A stretch of DNA of 64,000 nucleotides from Diatrype stigma (Eukaryota > Ascomycota > Sordariomycetes > Xylariales > Diatrypaceae): positions 186,001-250,000 of the forward strand of contig JAKJXP020000041.1 in assembly GCA_022225965.2 (NCBI GenBank), in the 5' to 3' direction. Positions within the stretch are counted from its first letter, which is position 1. The number at the start of each line of letters is the position of its first letter. Below are positions 47,706 through 58,607 of this stretch, one piece after another. Both the position numbers and the translations under genes were made by a program. The notes under the pieces were generated by a model that was given only the letters and a program-made list of their open reading frames with translations, did no database searches and had not been told where the DNA came from.

Positions 47706-48735
47706 TCACGATGCGACCAAATTGTCTACGTTTGCCGAGCGTCCTATCATCCAAGCGTGTAACTTATCCCAATTCACACATCTTTGTACATCTGGCGTGC
47801 GATGGTATAGATGCCCTGATACGCCTCGCTCGCCATCGCCCCATACTAATGTGTACATGGAGAAATCCAAACGGCACATGAGACTCTGACGTATGAAGTC
47901 AAGACAGTGATCTGGAGGAGCCATAGTGCCTAATTAGTGATGCGCAGGAGTCATGGACGTGGCGAGAAATGTCAAGTACTGACCCGCATGGAACAGCAGA
48001 GTTTCGAAGTCCTCCCCACCTGGTTCCAAGTTGGAGTAGAAATGCTCGCGATATAGCCACTGCTTTATTTTCTTCTATTCATGTGATTGCAATCAGTGAT
48101 ACTGCGTCTGGGACGTTGAATCGGGCGGACAAGGAACAACATACAACGCAGTGAAGGTCATGCCCGACCCCGAGCCCTGCCGCGTATCCGCCATCTTTCA
48201 ACGCGATTGACTTGGAACCATGCAGCTTCAATTCGGTATCTGATACTCGTATTAGAGTTCCTATATATACGATCAAGAACATTAATACTGAGGTACTGTA
48301 TAGCATCTTAGAAGGAGACTTGCCTGCTAGGATGTCATGCATCGATTGTTCCCACTTGGCCCCTGGGTAGCCAGTGAACCGGGTATCGTTGGCGACCATC
48401 GCCCGGTGCTCATACTCAATGATGGAATTGGCAGGTGCTGAATAGATTAGCGACCTGGGAAGAATCGAAAGGGTCGTCGTGCTCTCACAGTAAGGTTCTG
48501 AAACCTGATTATCGCTGTTGTTCCGCCCACCCGCTGGACTTAAGTCGAAAGCTGGTATTCGTAGAAATATCCCACTTAGGAGAAGTATACAGAGCACTGA
48601 GAGCACTGCATTTAGGGCTAACGAGAGCCTCAGAATTTGGCGTCGACTCTTGTCCAGAACCCACCAATGGGAATCTTCCAGGGTCTCGTTTCTGCCAACT
48701 CTCTCCAAGAAGGGGGCGTTCTCTTCGATCGACAT
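47706..48735 (-). CDS. UstYa/DUF3328 family oxidase-like protein 2
   Basis: Four exons (48735..48324, 48239..48145, 48074..47984, 47911..47706) give 267 residues. One membrane helix lies at about 35-57 (ILRLSLALNAVLSVLCILLLSGIFL). The lumenal domain shows PRSLIYSAPANSIIEYEHR, WEQSMHDILADTELKLHGSK, SIALKDGGYAAGLG and both HXXHC motifs: HDLHC (164-168) and HADHC (198-202), then LDFIRQSLMCRLD. The second motif appears only if exon 3 runs to the GTCAGT donor, which decides that boundary. Intron 1 (48240-48323) has a GC donor (GCAG|GCAAGT); its length is a multiple of three, so the unspliced frame also stays open. The start at 48735 was chosen because the upstream extension lacks family resemblance. 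Confidence 0.87.
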
Positions 48736-48969
48736 AGCTGAGCAGTTTGGTGGTGTTTCGGGCTCAGAACCTGCACAGGAGGCCTTTTTCCGAGGGTGGA
48801 TATAGTTGCAGATATATCCCCCCTGTGAAGGATCCCAAGCCGCCAATGTCGTGCGAATGTGATGCATGAGAATCAAGCTTTCCTATTTGTCTAAGTTCGA
48901 CGCCGTCGACGCAATGGCGACCTGTCTGAAACCCACCTCCGATGCGTCAATAATCATGAAGTAATGCCT

Positions 48970-48984
48970 GGGGGGGGGGGGGGG
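48970..48984. repeat. Poly-G tract, 15 bases
   Basis: A homopolymer about 235 bp upstream of the UstYa gene 2 start (poly-C on its coding strand). Confidence 0.9.
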
Positions 48985-49258
48985 CGAAATCCATAGGTGG
49001 AACCCTCCATCATCGCTGGACAAGGCTCCGGCTTTGGTCATGCATACCGGCACTTACACCATTACATTCGAGGTGGAGACTTTTATAGCTACACCACATG
49101 TGCCTTAAAACAATACAACATGTACTTGATTAATTTAACGAGGAAGGACTCCAGTATGCCTCTACTACGCCCCTGTTTTAAGCACGCCTACATTTACGAT
49201 GCGACCATAGTAGCCTGACATAGCATCCGGGGAGTTGGTGGTGGTCGTGCATGATTTC

Positions 49259-49264
49259 TATAAA
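49259..49264 (+). promoter_or_regulatory. Probable TATA box of the RiPP precursor gene
   Basis: TATAAA in CTATAAAGA, 103 bp upstream of the ATG at 49367. Confidence 0.5.
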
Positions 49265-49366
49265 GATTGCCCCTCTCCAGCCAGTATCCTCTCACCCAAA
49301 GCTTTGCTCACTCATCCACAAGTGAAAACAAGTCCCACACTCGACACGACAGCCCATCAACCGAAA

Positions 49367-49688
49367 ATGAAGCAAAAGATCTTCCCCTTCTTTCTCCTAG
49401 CCCTCGCCACTGCTCTACCAAGACCTTCAGGTAAGCCGCCGCTCCGGTCCCTTGCCTTGGCCTTTGCGCTAGAGTTGCACATTGACGAAACCAACAGATC
49501 AAGAGGAGTCTTTGGCTAAAGTTGAGCGTCGAGAGGCATCAACTGACCTCACCGTTCCCTTCGGAGCTGCATACAAGCGCGATGGAGCAACTGAATTCGA
49601 TCCTGATCTTCTCTTGAAACGGGATGGAGCAACCGAATTTGATCCCGATGTTTTCTTAAAGCGAGATGACGCATCTCAAGATAATTAG
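49367..49688 (+). CDS. Putative RiPP precursor: secreted, tandem Kex2-bounded repeats
   Basis: Exon 1 is 49367..49430 and exon 2 is 49498..49688 (intron GTAAGC...CAACAG), giving 84 residues. Residues 1-17 are a signal peptide (MKQKIFPFFLLALATAL). After an acidic leader (DQEESLAKVE) come basic pairs RR (32-33), KR (48-49), KR (62-63) and KR (76-77). They bound one divergent segment EASTDLTVPFGAAY and two near-identical ones, DGATEFDPDLLL and DGATEFDPDVFL; a short tail DDASQDN follows. This is the architecture of dikaritin-type precursors, whose repeats are cut by Kex2 and cyclised by UstYa proteins. Two UstYa genes sit immediately to the left. By analogy the core would begin at or after Phe (FDPDLLL, FDPDVFL), following an acidic linker. 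The product is unknown. Confidence 0.8.
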
Positions 49689-50204
49689 GGGGGTAAATTT
49701 ATGTCAGGTTTATCTTAATTACATATGTCGCTTTTACTTCCTAGCGTTTGGGGTGTGTCGAATAGAAGTTGGTTGTTTTAAACAGTCAACCCTCTGGCGC
49801 CCCCTATTCTCCGCGCGGTCCATTTCCAAGAAAGGAGGATATAGTGTTATAGTCTGCAAATCAAGAAAGAATTTAAGATGCACCCGTTTGGCAGTACAAA
49901 GAGGAACTATCTGCATATCCATAAGAGCACGCAAATGGAATAACACCTAACATGATCTAACTACCAAAGCATTGAGATCAGGTGACCATCATGGGCTTTG
50001 ACTATAAAGCAAACCTGGGTTTTCCATTTATAATAGATAAGTCTACAGGTCCGCAATGCTCCACTTCGAACCTAGTATCTACAACAACAACGAATAACAC
50101 CTTCGGGGCCCGTATCAGCCAACTTCGTTGCACCCGCCGGCCATCCCCACCACATGCATACACCCTAGGCGGCAGATTGGAGCAGTGTAGGAAATAACTT
50201 CGTT

Positions 50205-50225
50205 GGCAGCAGCGAGGCTGTTGCC
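50205..50225. repeat. Hairpin repeat, copy 1
   Basis: GGCAGCAGC-GAG-GCTGTTGCC, a 9-bp inverted repeat with a 3-base loop; one pair is G-T. Confidence 0.7.
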
Positions 50226-50368
50226 GGCGTTCTGGGGTATCACTAAAAGGATATCACTAGGAGGGGTTATCTAAAGGTTTTGCATTTCTGCTCAGAGAGA
50301 ACTACCGGTGGCTAGCCTTCATCATACGCAAGCCGGTAACCTGGGCACGTCGGCACAAGCCGGTCGGT

Positions 50369-50389
50369 GGCAGCAGCGAGGCTGCTGCC
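50369..50389. repeat. Hairpin repeat, copy 2
   Basis: GGCAGCAGC-GAG-GCTGCTGCC, the same element with perfect pairing, 164 bp from copy 1. The neighbouring GTGGCTAGC also occurs on both sides (about 50309 and 50395). Confidence 0.75.
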
Positions 50390-51134
50390 GGACCAGTGGC
50401 TAGCTATATGAGGGGCCTCACTCACAATACCAGTTGTTCACTATACCGTTGTTTTGATCCCTAGCGATGTAGGTGGTTGCGCACGATAAGTAAAGTTTGT
50501 ACACGTACAAGATCAAACGAGTCCTCCAGGCTGCAACCATATTAATAGATTCGTTGAGTCATATTGTAGGTCTGTCACTGTATACTATCTTTCTCTGGCT
50601 CTACCCTAATATGTATTAGACAAGACATATCATCCTCCCATGTCTGATGATGCTCATGAAAGTAGTATTATCACTTCAACCCGGCATTTTTGGACAAAAA
50701 CTTAATGCGCATGGGGTGGCACGTTTACAACGCGGCGTCAAGATCATAAATTGGTTGCCGATAGCCAACCATGCTTCTCTGCACGGGGCAATGCTACGTG
50801 GAACAAGTCTCGTCCCTCCGACTGCGAAGATTAAAACTCCCGAACTCCCAGCGGCAAGTTTAGGCTCCTATGTACATGCTAGTTCTGCCACTCATGCTAG
50901 TTCGTTCCACTCTCCCCATGTCGTGATAATCGTCGTCATCGCCCCCACCAAATCATCATATATCATGGTATCCAATAGTCGTAGTATGTTGCTGATTCTT
51001 AGCCGCGAGGGCAGCATTACCACCCCCGGCTGTTACCCGAGAAAGTCGTTGCTTCCTCCCGTTTCTTTGTTATGTACCCATTCATGGCCGCATCATATAT
51101 ATACTTTTGCTCGAATCGCCCATCCCGATAATCA

Positions 51135-52819
51135 TCACGCCCCGGCATCGGAGACGGAGCCGGTTTCGAGGTGGTGGGGCTTGGCGTCGCCCTTCTGCTC
51201 GTCGTGCACGAACTCCTGCGGCAGGCCGACGGGTCGGTTCTTGGCGAACCGGACGGTGCCCCAGATGGACGGCGAATCCCTGAACATCAGGTCGATCTCC
51301 TCGAGGTTGCGGCCCATGGTCTCAGGGAACAGGAAGTACACCGACACCGGCACGCAGGCCGCGATGACGGCGAACACGATGTAGTACTGCCATCCGATGG
51401 TGTTGATCGCCACCGGGGTCACCATGGCCACGACAAAGTTCCTGTTTCGATCACCCCGCGTTAGTTTGTGTTGCTTTTCTTACAGGCGGAGGGAGAGAGA
51501 AAAAACCGAAGGGAAGCAAGACAGAAAAGATAAACTTACCATAGCCAGTGGTTGGCCGTGGAGATAGAGGACATGGCCATGCGCAGGCGCAGGGGCGCGA
51601 TTTCGGTGCAGTACAGGAAGTTGGCGCCCAGGAAGCCGATGGGCACGAAGGTGTTGTAGAGGTAGATGAAGCAGCCGGCGGCGATCTGGGCGCTCGTGTT
51701 GTCGGCGGGGAAGGAGGTGGCGACGGCGAGGGCGATCATGCAGGCGGACATGCCGGCGCCGCTGACGATGAAGACGAAGCGGCGGCCGAAGCGCTCGATG
51801 CAGAGGAAGGCCAGGAACGACGACAGGAACTTCCAGGTCAGGGCGCCGCCGGAGAGGGTGCGCGCCAGCAGCGGGCTCATGCCGAGGTTCTGCTGGAACA
51901 GGATCGTCGCGTACACGCTGATCAGGTTGCTGCCGGACATCTGCTGGAAGAACTGCAGCAGGATGCAGAGGCCGAACCGGTAGGCGAGCTTGTCCTCGCC
52001 CATCTTGAGGATGTCGCTCAGCTTGGTCACGTGCCGGCTCGTCTCCTCGAGCGAGAGCTCGATGCCGGACACCTCGGCCTGGACCTCGAAGGAGTCGGCG
52101 GCGAGGCCGCGGTAGGCGGCCAGGGCGACGGCGGCCTCCTCCTTGCGGTTCTTCAGGACGAGCCAGCGTGGCGACTCGGGGAAGAGGTAGGTCGAGGCCA
52201 TGAGGATGAGGGAGAAGAGGCAGGCGATGGCGATCGGGGCCCGCCACGTGACCGGGCCCTCGGGCAGCGTGTAGAAGCCGAGGTCGATCCAGGACTCCAG
52301 CACGTAGCCGAGGCAGATGAACAGGCCGGTGAGGACGACGTGCTGGCCGCGGTTCTTGGCGCCCGACGTTTCACTCTGCCAGACGGGGACGATGGAGCTC
52401 AGCATGCCGACGCCGGCGCCGAGGATGATGCGGCCGACGAGGAACTGGGCGAGGTTATAGGAGGCGCACTCGAGGATCTCTCCGATCAGGGTCAGGATGG
52501 CGGCGCCGAAGACGACGTTACGCCGGCCGAATTTGTCGCCTGTCCAGGAGCAGGTGAGCGCGCCGAACAGCGCGCCGATGACGAAGATGGCCACGGTGAA
52601 GCCCTGCAGCGTCGAGTTCTTCGACTTCTCCTCCCCCTCCGTGTTCACGGTGTCGATGGCCGGGAAGGTCCGCACCCAGTCCTCCTCGGTGATCAGGCCA
52701 CCGACGCCCGCCTGGTTGTAGCCAAACAGGATGAACGCGGGCGCGACGACGAGCGCGATCTGCAGGTTGCTCAGGAGAGCTCCCTGGAGGCCAAAGCGGT
52801 GTTCTCCGGATTGACCCAT
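51135..52819 (-). CDS. MFS sugar/polyol transporter
   Basis: Exon 1 is 52819..51540 and exon 2 is 51441..51135, with a 98-nt intron splitting a Trp codon, giving 528 residues. Sugar-porter signatures are GDKFGRRNVVFGA, GRIILGAGVGMLSSIVPVWQSE, PESPRWLVLKNR, LLQFFQQMSGSNLI, IERFGRRFVFIVSG and PETMGRNLEEIDLMF. Twelve membrane helices are expected. The ATG at 52819 (MGQSGEHRFGLQG) was preferred; the 62 in-frame codons before it do not resemble a transporter N-terminus. The family imports hexoses, pentoses, polyols or quinate with protons. It borders the RiPP locus, but it is a sugar-type rather than drug-type MFS, so cluster membership is doubtful. Confidence 0.93.
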
Positions 52820-55800
52820 TTTCGCCGACTTTTTTGTCTTTTTCTGACCCAAAAACTTGACTTGACACACGACACACCCACCAAAAGAGGATGAAGGAAG
52901 GGGGAGAGTTCGGTGGGATGGGTAGGTGAAATCGAGAAAAAAAGACGAATAGGCCAAAATGTCGAGAGAGCAATCGCCTTTATTTTTATCCCCCAGTCCC
53001 AACAAGCAAGTCCGACCAGTCCGACCCAGTCAGTCAGCCAGTCCGTCCGTCTTCGCAGGGCGACAGGACAGGCCCCTCCGCATCGCGCCTGTTAGCCAGC
53101 CAGCCATCCTCCACCTTATCTGGCACCAACCCAGGGTCCTCGTCTCCCCAATCGCGTCGCGGACCCATGACCGCCATGACGCACTTTTTGAGGAGCCCCA
53201 TGGGAGTATGGGGCATGCGACGCCCTGCCCAGAAGCTAGACCCCGGAAACTCCATGATTTTCCTTCGAACCCCGGGACGGGGGTTTTAACCCCCTTGCCC
53301 CAGACCGGCAAATAACGTAGAGACGGGCTTGCCCTTGCAGCCGAAAACAGCCAACGCTGTTGGAGGCGTTCGTTGAAGCCCGAGAAATCATCTTCGTGGT
53401 CTCCCGTTCACGATAATGAGGCCTCGCTAGACCTTGCCTACCGTCGCACTACTCACGTAACGACCCGGCCCTTTTTCGGCGGTGGGTATCATATAATGGG
53501 TCAGGCGTCTCCGCATCTCGAGACCCTGGGTGGGCGCTAGGACGGACTTGACAGGCTTACTGGGATTTGCTTGCGCCGTTCGACTGCTGCAAAATGGCCC
53601 GGTAGTCTTGCGGTTTGCGGCGTCTGCTCCGACGAAACCAGAATAGCATCCGCACGAACATTCGCAGCGATGTCGATCGTATGGGGAATCCTGTCAGTGA
53701 CAGCAGCAAATGGCCGAAACATCATCCATTTACACTGCAACTCGGCTGCAAGCAACGATACAAGCTTTGCTAGAGTAGATAACAAGCTCACCAAGACATG
53801 CAACTAGAACGGTAGAACGGCAATCTTGCTGCCGTTGAGGCTCTAGTCCATCGCTAGATTTACTAGAGGCAGTAAGAAGGCCGGTAGGTGGTGATAGTGC
53901 CAGTGGAGTTTCGTCAAAGTGCGCAATCAGCCGCGTATGATAGGCCAGCCGTCATGGCGCGATGAGCCGATGGCCCACCTCAAGATACGCTTATGATCCT
54001 AATTCCCACATCCAGGTCCCAGGACGCGATCCCAGGGTCTTAAAAACCCCTAACTCCGTCCATCCGTGGGATCTGACCTCCCGAGTCATGATCTGATTCC
54101 AAACATCGGTGGGTAATAAACAATTCCATCAGAGTCTTCACTCCTCCAAAGCCAGTTGCAATGGCAGGTGTGATCGGTCCCGGAATGGGTCAAATAGATT
54201 CTCCCGTGGCCGCAACTTGTTGAGGCACAAATATCTCCCATAGGGCCCATCAACACCGCCGCACCTAGAACGCCTCACTGGAGCCGGCTCCTTCGGAGGG
54301 GAGAAGTTTGCGAGGGCCATGGCAGCTCAGAATGAATATCAACCCCTCTATATCATGTTCCATAACCGTATACGTAATCATGGTCGTAATTATCCGCCGA
54401 AGCCGCCTCGCGGGAGATATCATTTTTCAGTATTATCAAAGAGACGACGCCACCAACAGGGCACACCTTCAATTCCTTCACAGAAAAAGATCAGCAATAA
54501 TAACTAGAATTCGGTATTAAGAGAAAAACATCATAGAAACGCCAATAAGCTTCACTATTGTCCGTCGTTGGCATCAATTGGCGTTTGCTCTGTTTTTGTC
54601 TTTTGTTTTTTTCCGTTTCACTTTAGCCCTGAACGAAACAAGAGCCCCGATACCACCATATGCATATCAATTCCAGATCTCCGAGAAAGCCTTGGCAGGA
54701 TCGACATCGGACATATGTATAGTGAATGCACCTTATCACGAAAGCGTTATACCAGGCTATTACCTACATATTTCAATGGTTCGCACGTTAGGTCATCTCA
54801 CAACAGGAGCTCCCACCTTTATCGGACTTGCGAGCGCATGTTCGCTTATGGATGAGTAACGATCCTGATCAGGTGAGTTATGACCCACGAGACCAGGGAT
54901 TCCGCCACGGGCGATCGGGTGAGAGACCCTTTCGTGCATAGTGATTGTGCTGGAAAGAAAGATACGAGAATTGGACCGAGAACCCGTTTTTGTGACTCGT
55001 TGGGGGTTGTTACCTACCGATTTGAGGACCTGAAGGCCACCTAGGCCAGATCGCAGCCGACATCTTATGCGGTTGGTAAATGATGACTTAGGTGCACCAT
55101 CGCGAAAGATGTTGGCCAGAACCTGCTAGGCCAAGAGAAAGCCGGCATCGCAAAATCGACATCGCTAGTTCTATGGAAGCAACCGCGTGATGTAAATATA
55201 CTCATTATATCTTCTAGCTATCCCTGCCTTGCTGCATCTATGTAGGTAGTTCGTCGAGATCTAGTTACTATAAAAAGGAGCCTGGAGACCCGAACGATTG
55301 TTCCCGGGTCTCCACAGTCCAGCGTTACATCGATTCCAATACTAGGTGGTACCAACCATCTTGGGAGGCGGAACTTTCCTGCGAATAGCAAAGCATGGAT
55401 TTAATATTCGGGAAGTCGTTAGCAATTCAAGTTACATGCTTGTTTAATTAGCCGGTAGAGTCCAATAGTCCGGAAATTTATAATAACAAGCGACGGGCAG
55501 AAAAAAACAAGCAAAGTAACATAACATGCTCGGAACAGAACACCGTATTTCTGCTTTTCATTGCGGCCGTCCATGCGATACCATTCCCTCTTTGCGCCAT
55601 ACACTGTTAAACCCATTCGCTGAACCCGAACCTACTAGATCGGATCCGCGCCAGCCTGCCGCCTCCAACGGCGGGCGGTCCGATCCCTCCCGCATTCCGC
55701 AGTAAACCCCTTCCCAAGCCCGCGCTAGACTCCGATTCGATGCCAACGGGACGCAGTACCTAGACAAACTACCTAAGTAGGCTAGTTATGGTCTTCTCGC

Positions 55801-55877
55801 GTTACTTCATTCATTCATTTCTACACCCCACGAGCACGTTTTCCGTCCTGGGCGGTCAATCGTAATACTATAATAGA
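52820..55877. other. Intergenic spacer, 3.1 kb
   Basis: The left part is the transporter promoter and leader. Frames at 53537-53803 and 54578-54859 begin with TTG rather than ATG and show no domain. I see no gene, RNA or mobile element. Confidence 0.45.
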
Positions 55878-57614
55878 CTACCACTTCTTGGCCTCGCTCC
55901 CGTCCGGGGGCTGCGTCTCGTACGTCTTGGCTTGGGCCTCGGACCACGACGTCGAGAGCGACGTGCCGTTGCTCTCGACGTAGCTCTTCATCATGGCGCG
56001 CCGCGTGTCGTCATCGGCATTCTTGTACAAGGTCTGGAAGAACGAGTTGACGTCCCCTTCCTTCTCGCCGCCATCGTTCTCATCGTCGTCGATATCAATC
56101 TTGTCCCAGTTCGTGGGTCCTTTCTTGGACGATGTTGGGTAAGCGGGTCCACTGCTGCCTTTATCTGTAGCAGCAGCGGGTGGTTTGGATATGTTGGCTT
56201 GGTCGCTCAAGGGAGCGTTCGTTCTCTTCGGTTCGGTCGTGGCTTGTGTGCTTGAAGCAACAATTGTCGCAGGTTTTGCAGATTCGACTTCTACATCCCC
56301 CCCAGCTGTTGATGTAGATTCAAGTCCAGCTTGTAGTCTCTCTAATAGGCCATCGTACGACTCTGGCTGCTCGCCGATATGAAGATCCTCGGGATATTGG
56401 TATCTGCTCCCTGTTAGTACGCAATTACATGATAATCAAGTCGTATGGACATACCCTAAGCTAGTAACAAAGTTGAAGAACTGGTTGAAGGTGGGTGCGG
56501 GGAAAGAGGCAAGGGCGAGGTTATCCACGAGTTCAGAGTTCTCCTTTCGTAGTGCCGGCCATTTCCCTGGCGTGTCCTTCTTCAAGACGAGCTCGATCTT
56601 CATCGACTTGACCGTGTACTTCGTCTCCTCGGGCTTTATCTTGCCGTAAAGGAAGAGCTGAATTTGGCCGGCGTGGGCATTCGGGATAGAGCTCAGAACC
56701 ACCTTGTCGGCCCGAGCATCGACCTTCAATTCGTCCTTTGGCACATTCTTCACGAAGAAGTCGATGTTAAGCGTGCTATCGGTCTGATAATAGCTTGAAC
56801 GGATATCGCTCTTAGCCTGGGCGGCACGGTATTGATTCCACAACTCCTCCCAAGCTGCTTTTCGTGCCGCTTCATCTCCCTCCCCTGTTTTTTTATTGTC
56901 TGTCATTTTATTACCACCAACATTTCCCCCTGTCATCTCGGCATTGTTTGGTGAAGTCGTCCCAGTCTTCTTGGTCGGGAGTTCCTTCGGGGGATTCGGG
57001 TACTTCTCCGTCACGCCAACCTTCCGGCCCGGATCTCCCACCGGCAGCTTGTCCAGCTGCGTCAGCGCTTGCAGGCGCCACGAGAAAGCCTGATTCTTCA
57101 TCTGGGTCTCCTTCGAGCGCCCCGCAGCGCCCCCGCCCCCCATGGCCGCAGCCAGACCGTCCTGCTTGTTAGAGCCGGTTTTGCTGCTGGCCGCGTTCGC
57201 CTCGGTGACCTCCTTCGCCGTGACGGCGTAGTCGCCGGTGGCGGGGTCCAGGCGCCCCAGCTGGCCGTCGTCCTCGGAGGCGCGGGCGCCCTCGCACAAG
57301 CGGATGGCCCAGAAGGCGCAGATGTCGGCGTCGGCGTAGCGCTTGAGGCGGAAGTAGGTGACGGCGCGGCGGATCTGGGCCTCGACCATCATGTCGCGGT
57401 TGGCGCGGTCGAAGGCGACGCGCAGGGCGCGCTCGGCGTCGTGCAGGGCGTGCTCGAAGTCGCCCGTGCGCAAGTGCGCCTTGGACCGCTCGAGCAGCCA
57501 GAGCGGGGCCGGCCGCTCCTTCAGGGCCTCCGTCAGCTTCGAGATCCCCTCCTCGTACTTTCCGGCCTTGACCGCCTTGACGCCTTCATCGGCGAGCACG
57601 GCCGGTGACGGCAT
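55878..57614 (-). CDS. SGT1: SGT1 co-chaperone (TPR-CS-SGS)
   Basis: Exon 1 is 57614..56455 and exon 2 is 56403..55878, with a 51-nt intron, giving 561 residues. The N-terminal TPR domain covers about residues 1-115 (GKYEEGISKLTEALKERPAPLWLLERSKAHL). A long polar linker follows, then the CS domain (SDIRSSYYQTDSTLNIDFFV to KKDTPGKWPAL). The C-terminal SGS domain has GPTNWDKIDIDDDENDGG and DVNSFFQTLYKNADDDTRRAMMKSYVESNG. SGT1 links HSP90 to SCF ubiquitin ligases and kinetochore assembly and is essential in yeast. The ATG at 57614 lies 26 bp from a long GT microsatellite in the 5' region. Confidence 0.95.
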
Positions 57615-57640
57615 GGTCAAATACGTCTGTTTGTGATGTG

Positions 57641-57676
<36 letters not shown>

Positions 57677-58603
57677 AAAATGTGAGGTGAGGTTTTGTAA
57701 AGTTCCGAGAAGATGAAGGGGAATTCTAGCCACGTGAAGTGAGGAATGATATATATTATCTACGACTGTCGTCAACAAGTCCGGGGGTGTGGTGTATGTG
57801 TGTAATATGGAGAACGTAAGTTGGCCCAGTCAAGCTATTGAATGGTGCAACAGTAGGTAGTCAGTCTATAGTCTAATAGGCAGCAGGAGCTCTGCTTCGT
57901 AGTTACCAGACATACAGGAGCTGCTGGCCGTTGGTGGGGTAAAGAGGCAGCTCCAGAAGCTGCCATGACATTCTTCCGGCTTTATTTCTCCACGCGGGGG
58001 GGCGGTGAGTGCTCTGGGATGGTGACCGCCTTCCCGAAAGGGTAGAATAGTGTGTTTGCAGGTCGAGGGTCTGCTTTAGCTCTAACTAGCAGTCCAACAG
58101 CTTCATCAGCTTGGCCTATTGTTACAGGTAGGGCTGATGTAGGTATTTTGGCGATCTTAGAACTGAACAATGCGAACAGAAGAGGCAAATAAACAATAAT
58201 TAAGCTGGGCAAGGGTTATGTCTTCATTCCTATTATCTACACGTTTCATGATATCTGATGGTTTCACGCGTCTATTCATTCCTATTCCTACCGTCCTGGG
58301 CTTCACGCCTCTCATTCTCATATTTGATATTCAATCTTTGATTGGTACCTACTTAGATTAGGTATATTATAGGATTAAGATATATGTCGAACGGCGTGTC
58401 CGATGGTTCAATCAAGGGCTAGCAGCTCCCTGCTGCCCCTGGCTTCTTGCCCCCCTGCTTAAGTATTCGTACTTGCTTTCCGCTCTTTTTTCCCCTGCCC
58501 GAGTTAGGGTCGTTAAAAAACACCACTAAAAACAAACAATACGATCATCATCTCTACCCGAGTACGTACCTAGCATTCCATCATCAAATCAAATCAAATC
58601 AAA
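57615..58603. other. Intergenic spacer
   Basis: SGT1 promoter with the GT microsatellite, then the 3' flank of the cyclase. No gene is seen. Confidence 0.5.
57643..57673. repeat. (GT)n microsatellite
   Basis: About fifteen GT units directly upstream of the SGT1 start, probably in the 5' UTR or core promoter. Confidence 0.9.
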
Positions 58604-58607
58604 TCAA
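58583..58607. repeat. (AAATC)n pentanucleotide repeat over the cyclase stop codon
   Basis: Five AAATC/ATCAA units. The TGA of the cyclase (58604-58606, minus strand) is formed by the last unit, and downstream units supply further stops. Confidence 0.85.

Larger units (their letters stand above)
48736..49366. other. Divergent promoter region between UstYa gene 2 and the precursor gene
   Basis: 631 bp with a poly-G tract and a TATA box for the precursor. No gene is visible. Sharing one divergent promoter suggests co-expression. Confidence 0.55.
49689..51134. other. Intergenic spacer with hairpin repeats
   Basis: 1.4 kb between the precursor and the transporter. It contains two copies of a hairpin-forming motif (listed separately) and short frames only. 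No protease, tyrosinase or methyltransferase gene is present here. Confidence 0.5.

Noticed and set aside
51548..52894. 448-codon plus-strand frame opposite the sugar transporter
   Set aside because: Antisense of a GC-rich transporter; extreme Glu/Ala/Gly bias and no recognisable domain.
53537..54859. Frames at 53537-53803 and 54578-54859 resembling secreted or membrane proteins
   Set aside because: Both begin with TTG and no ATG or splice site gives a convincing start.
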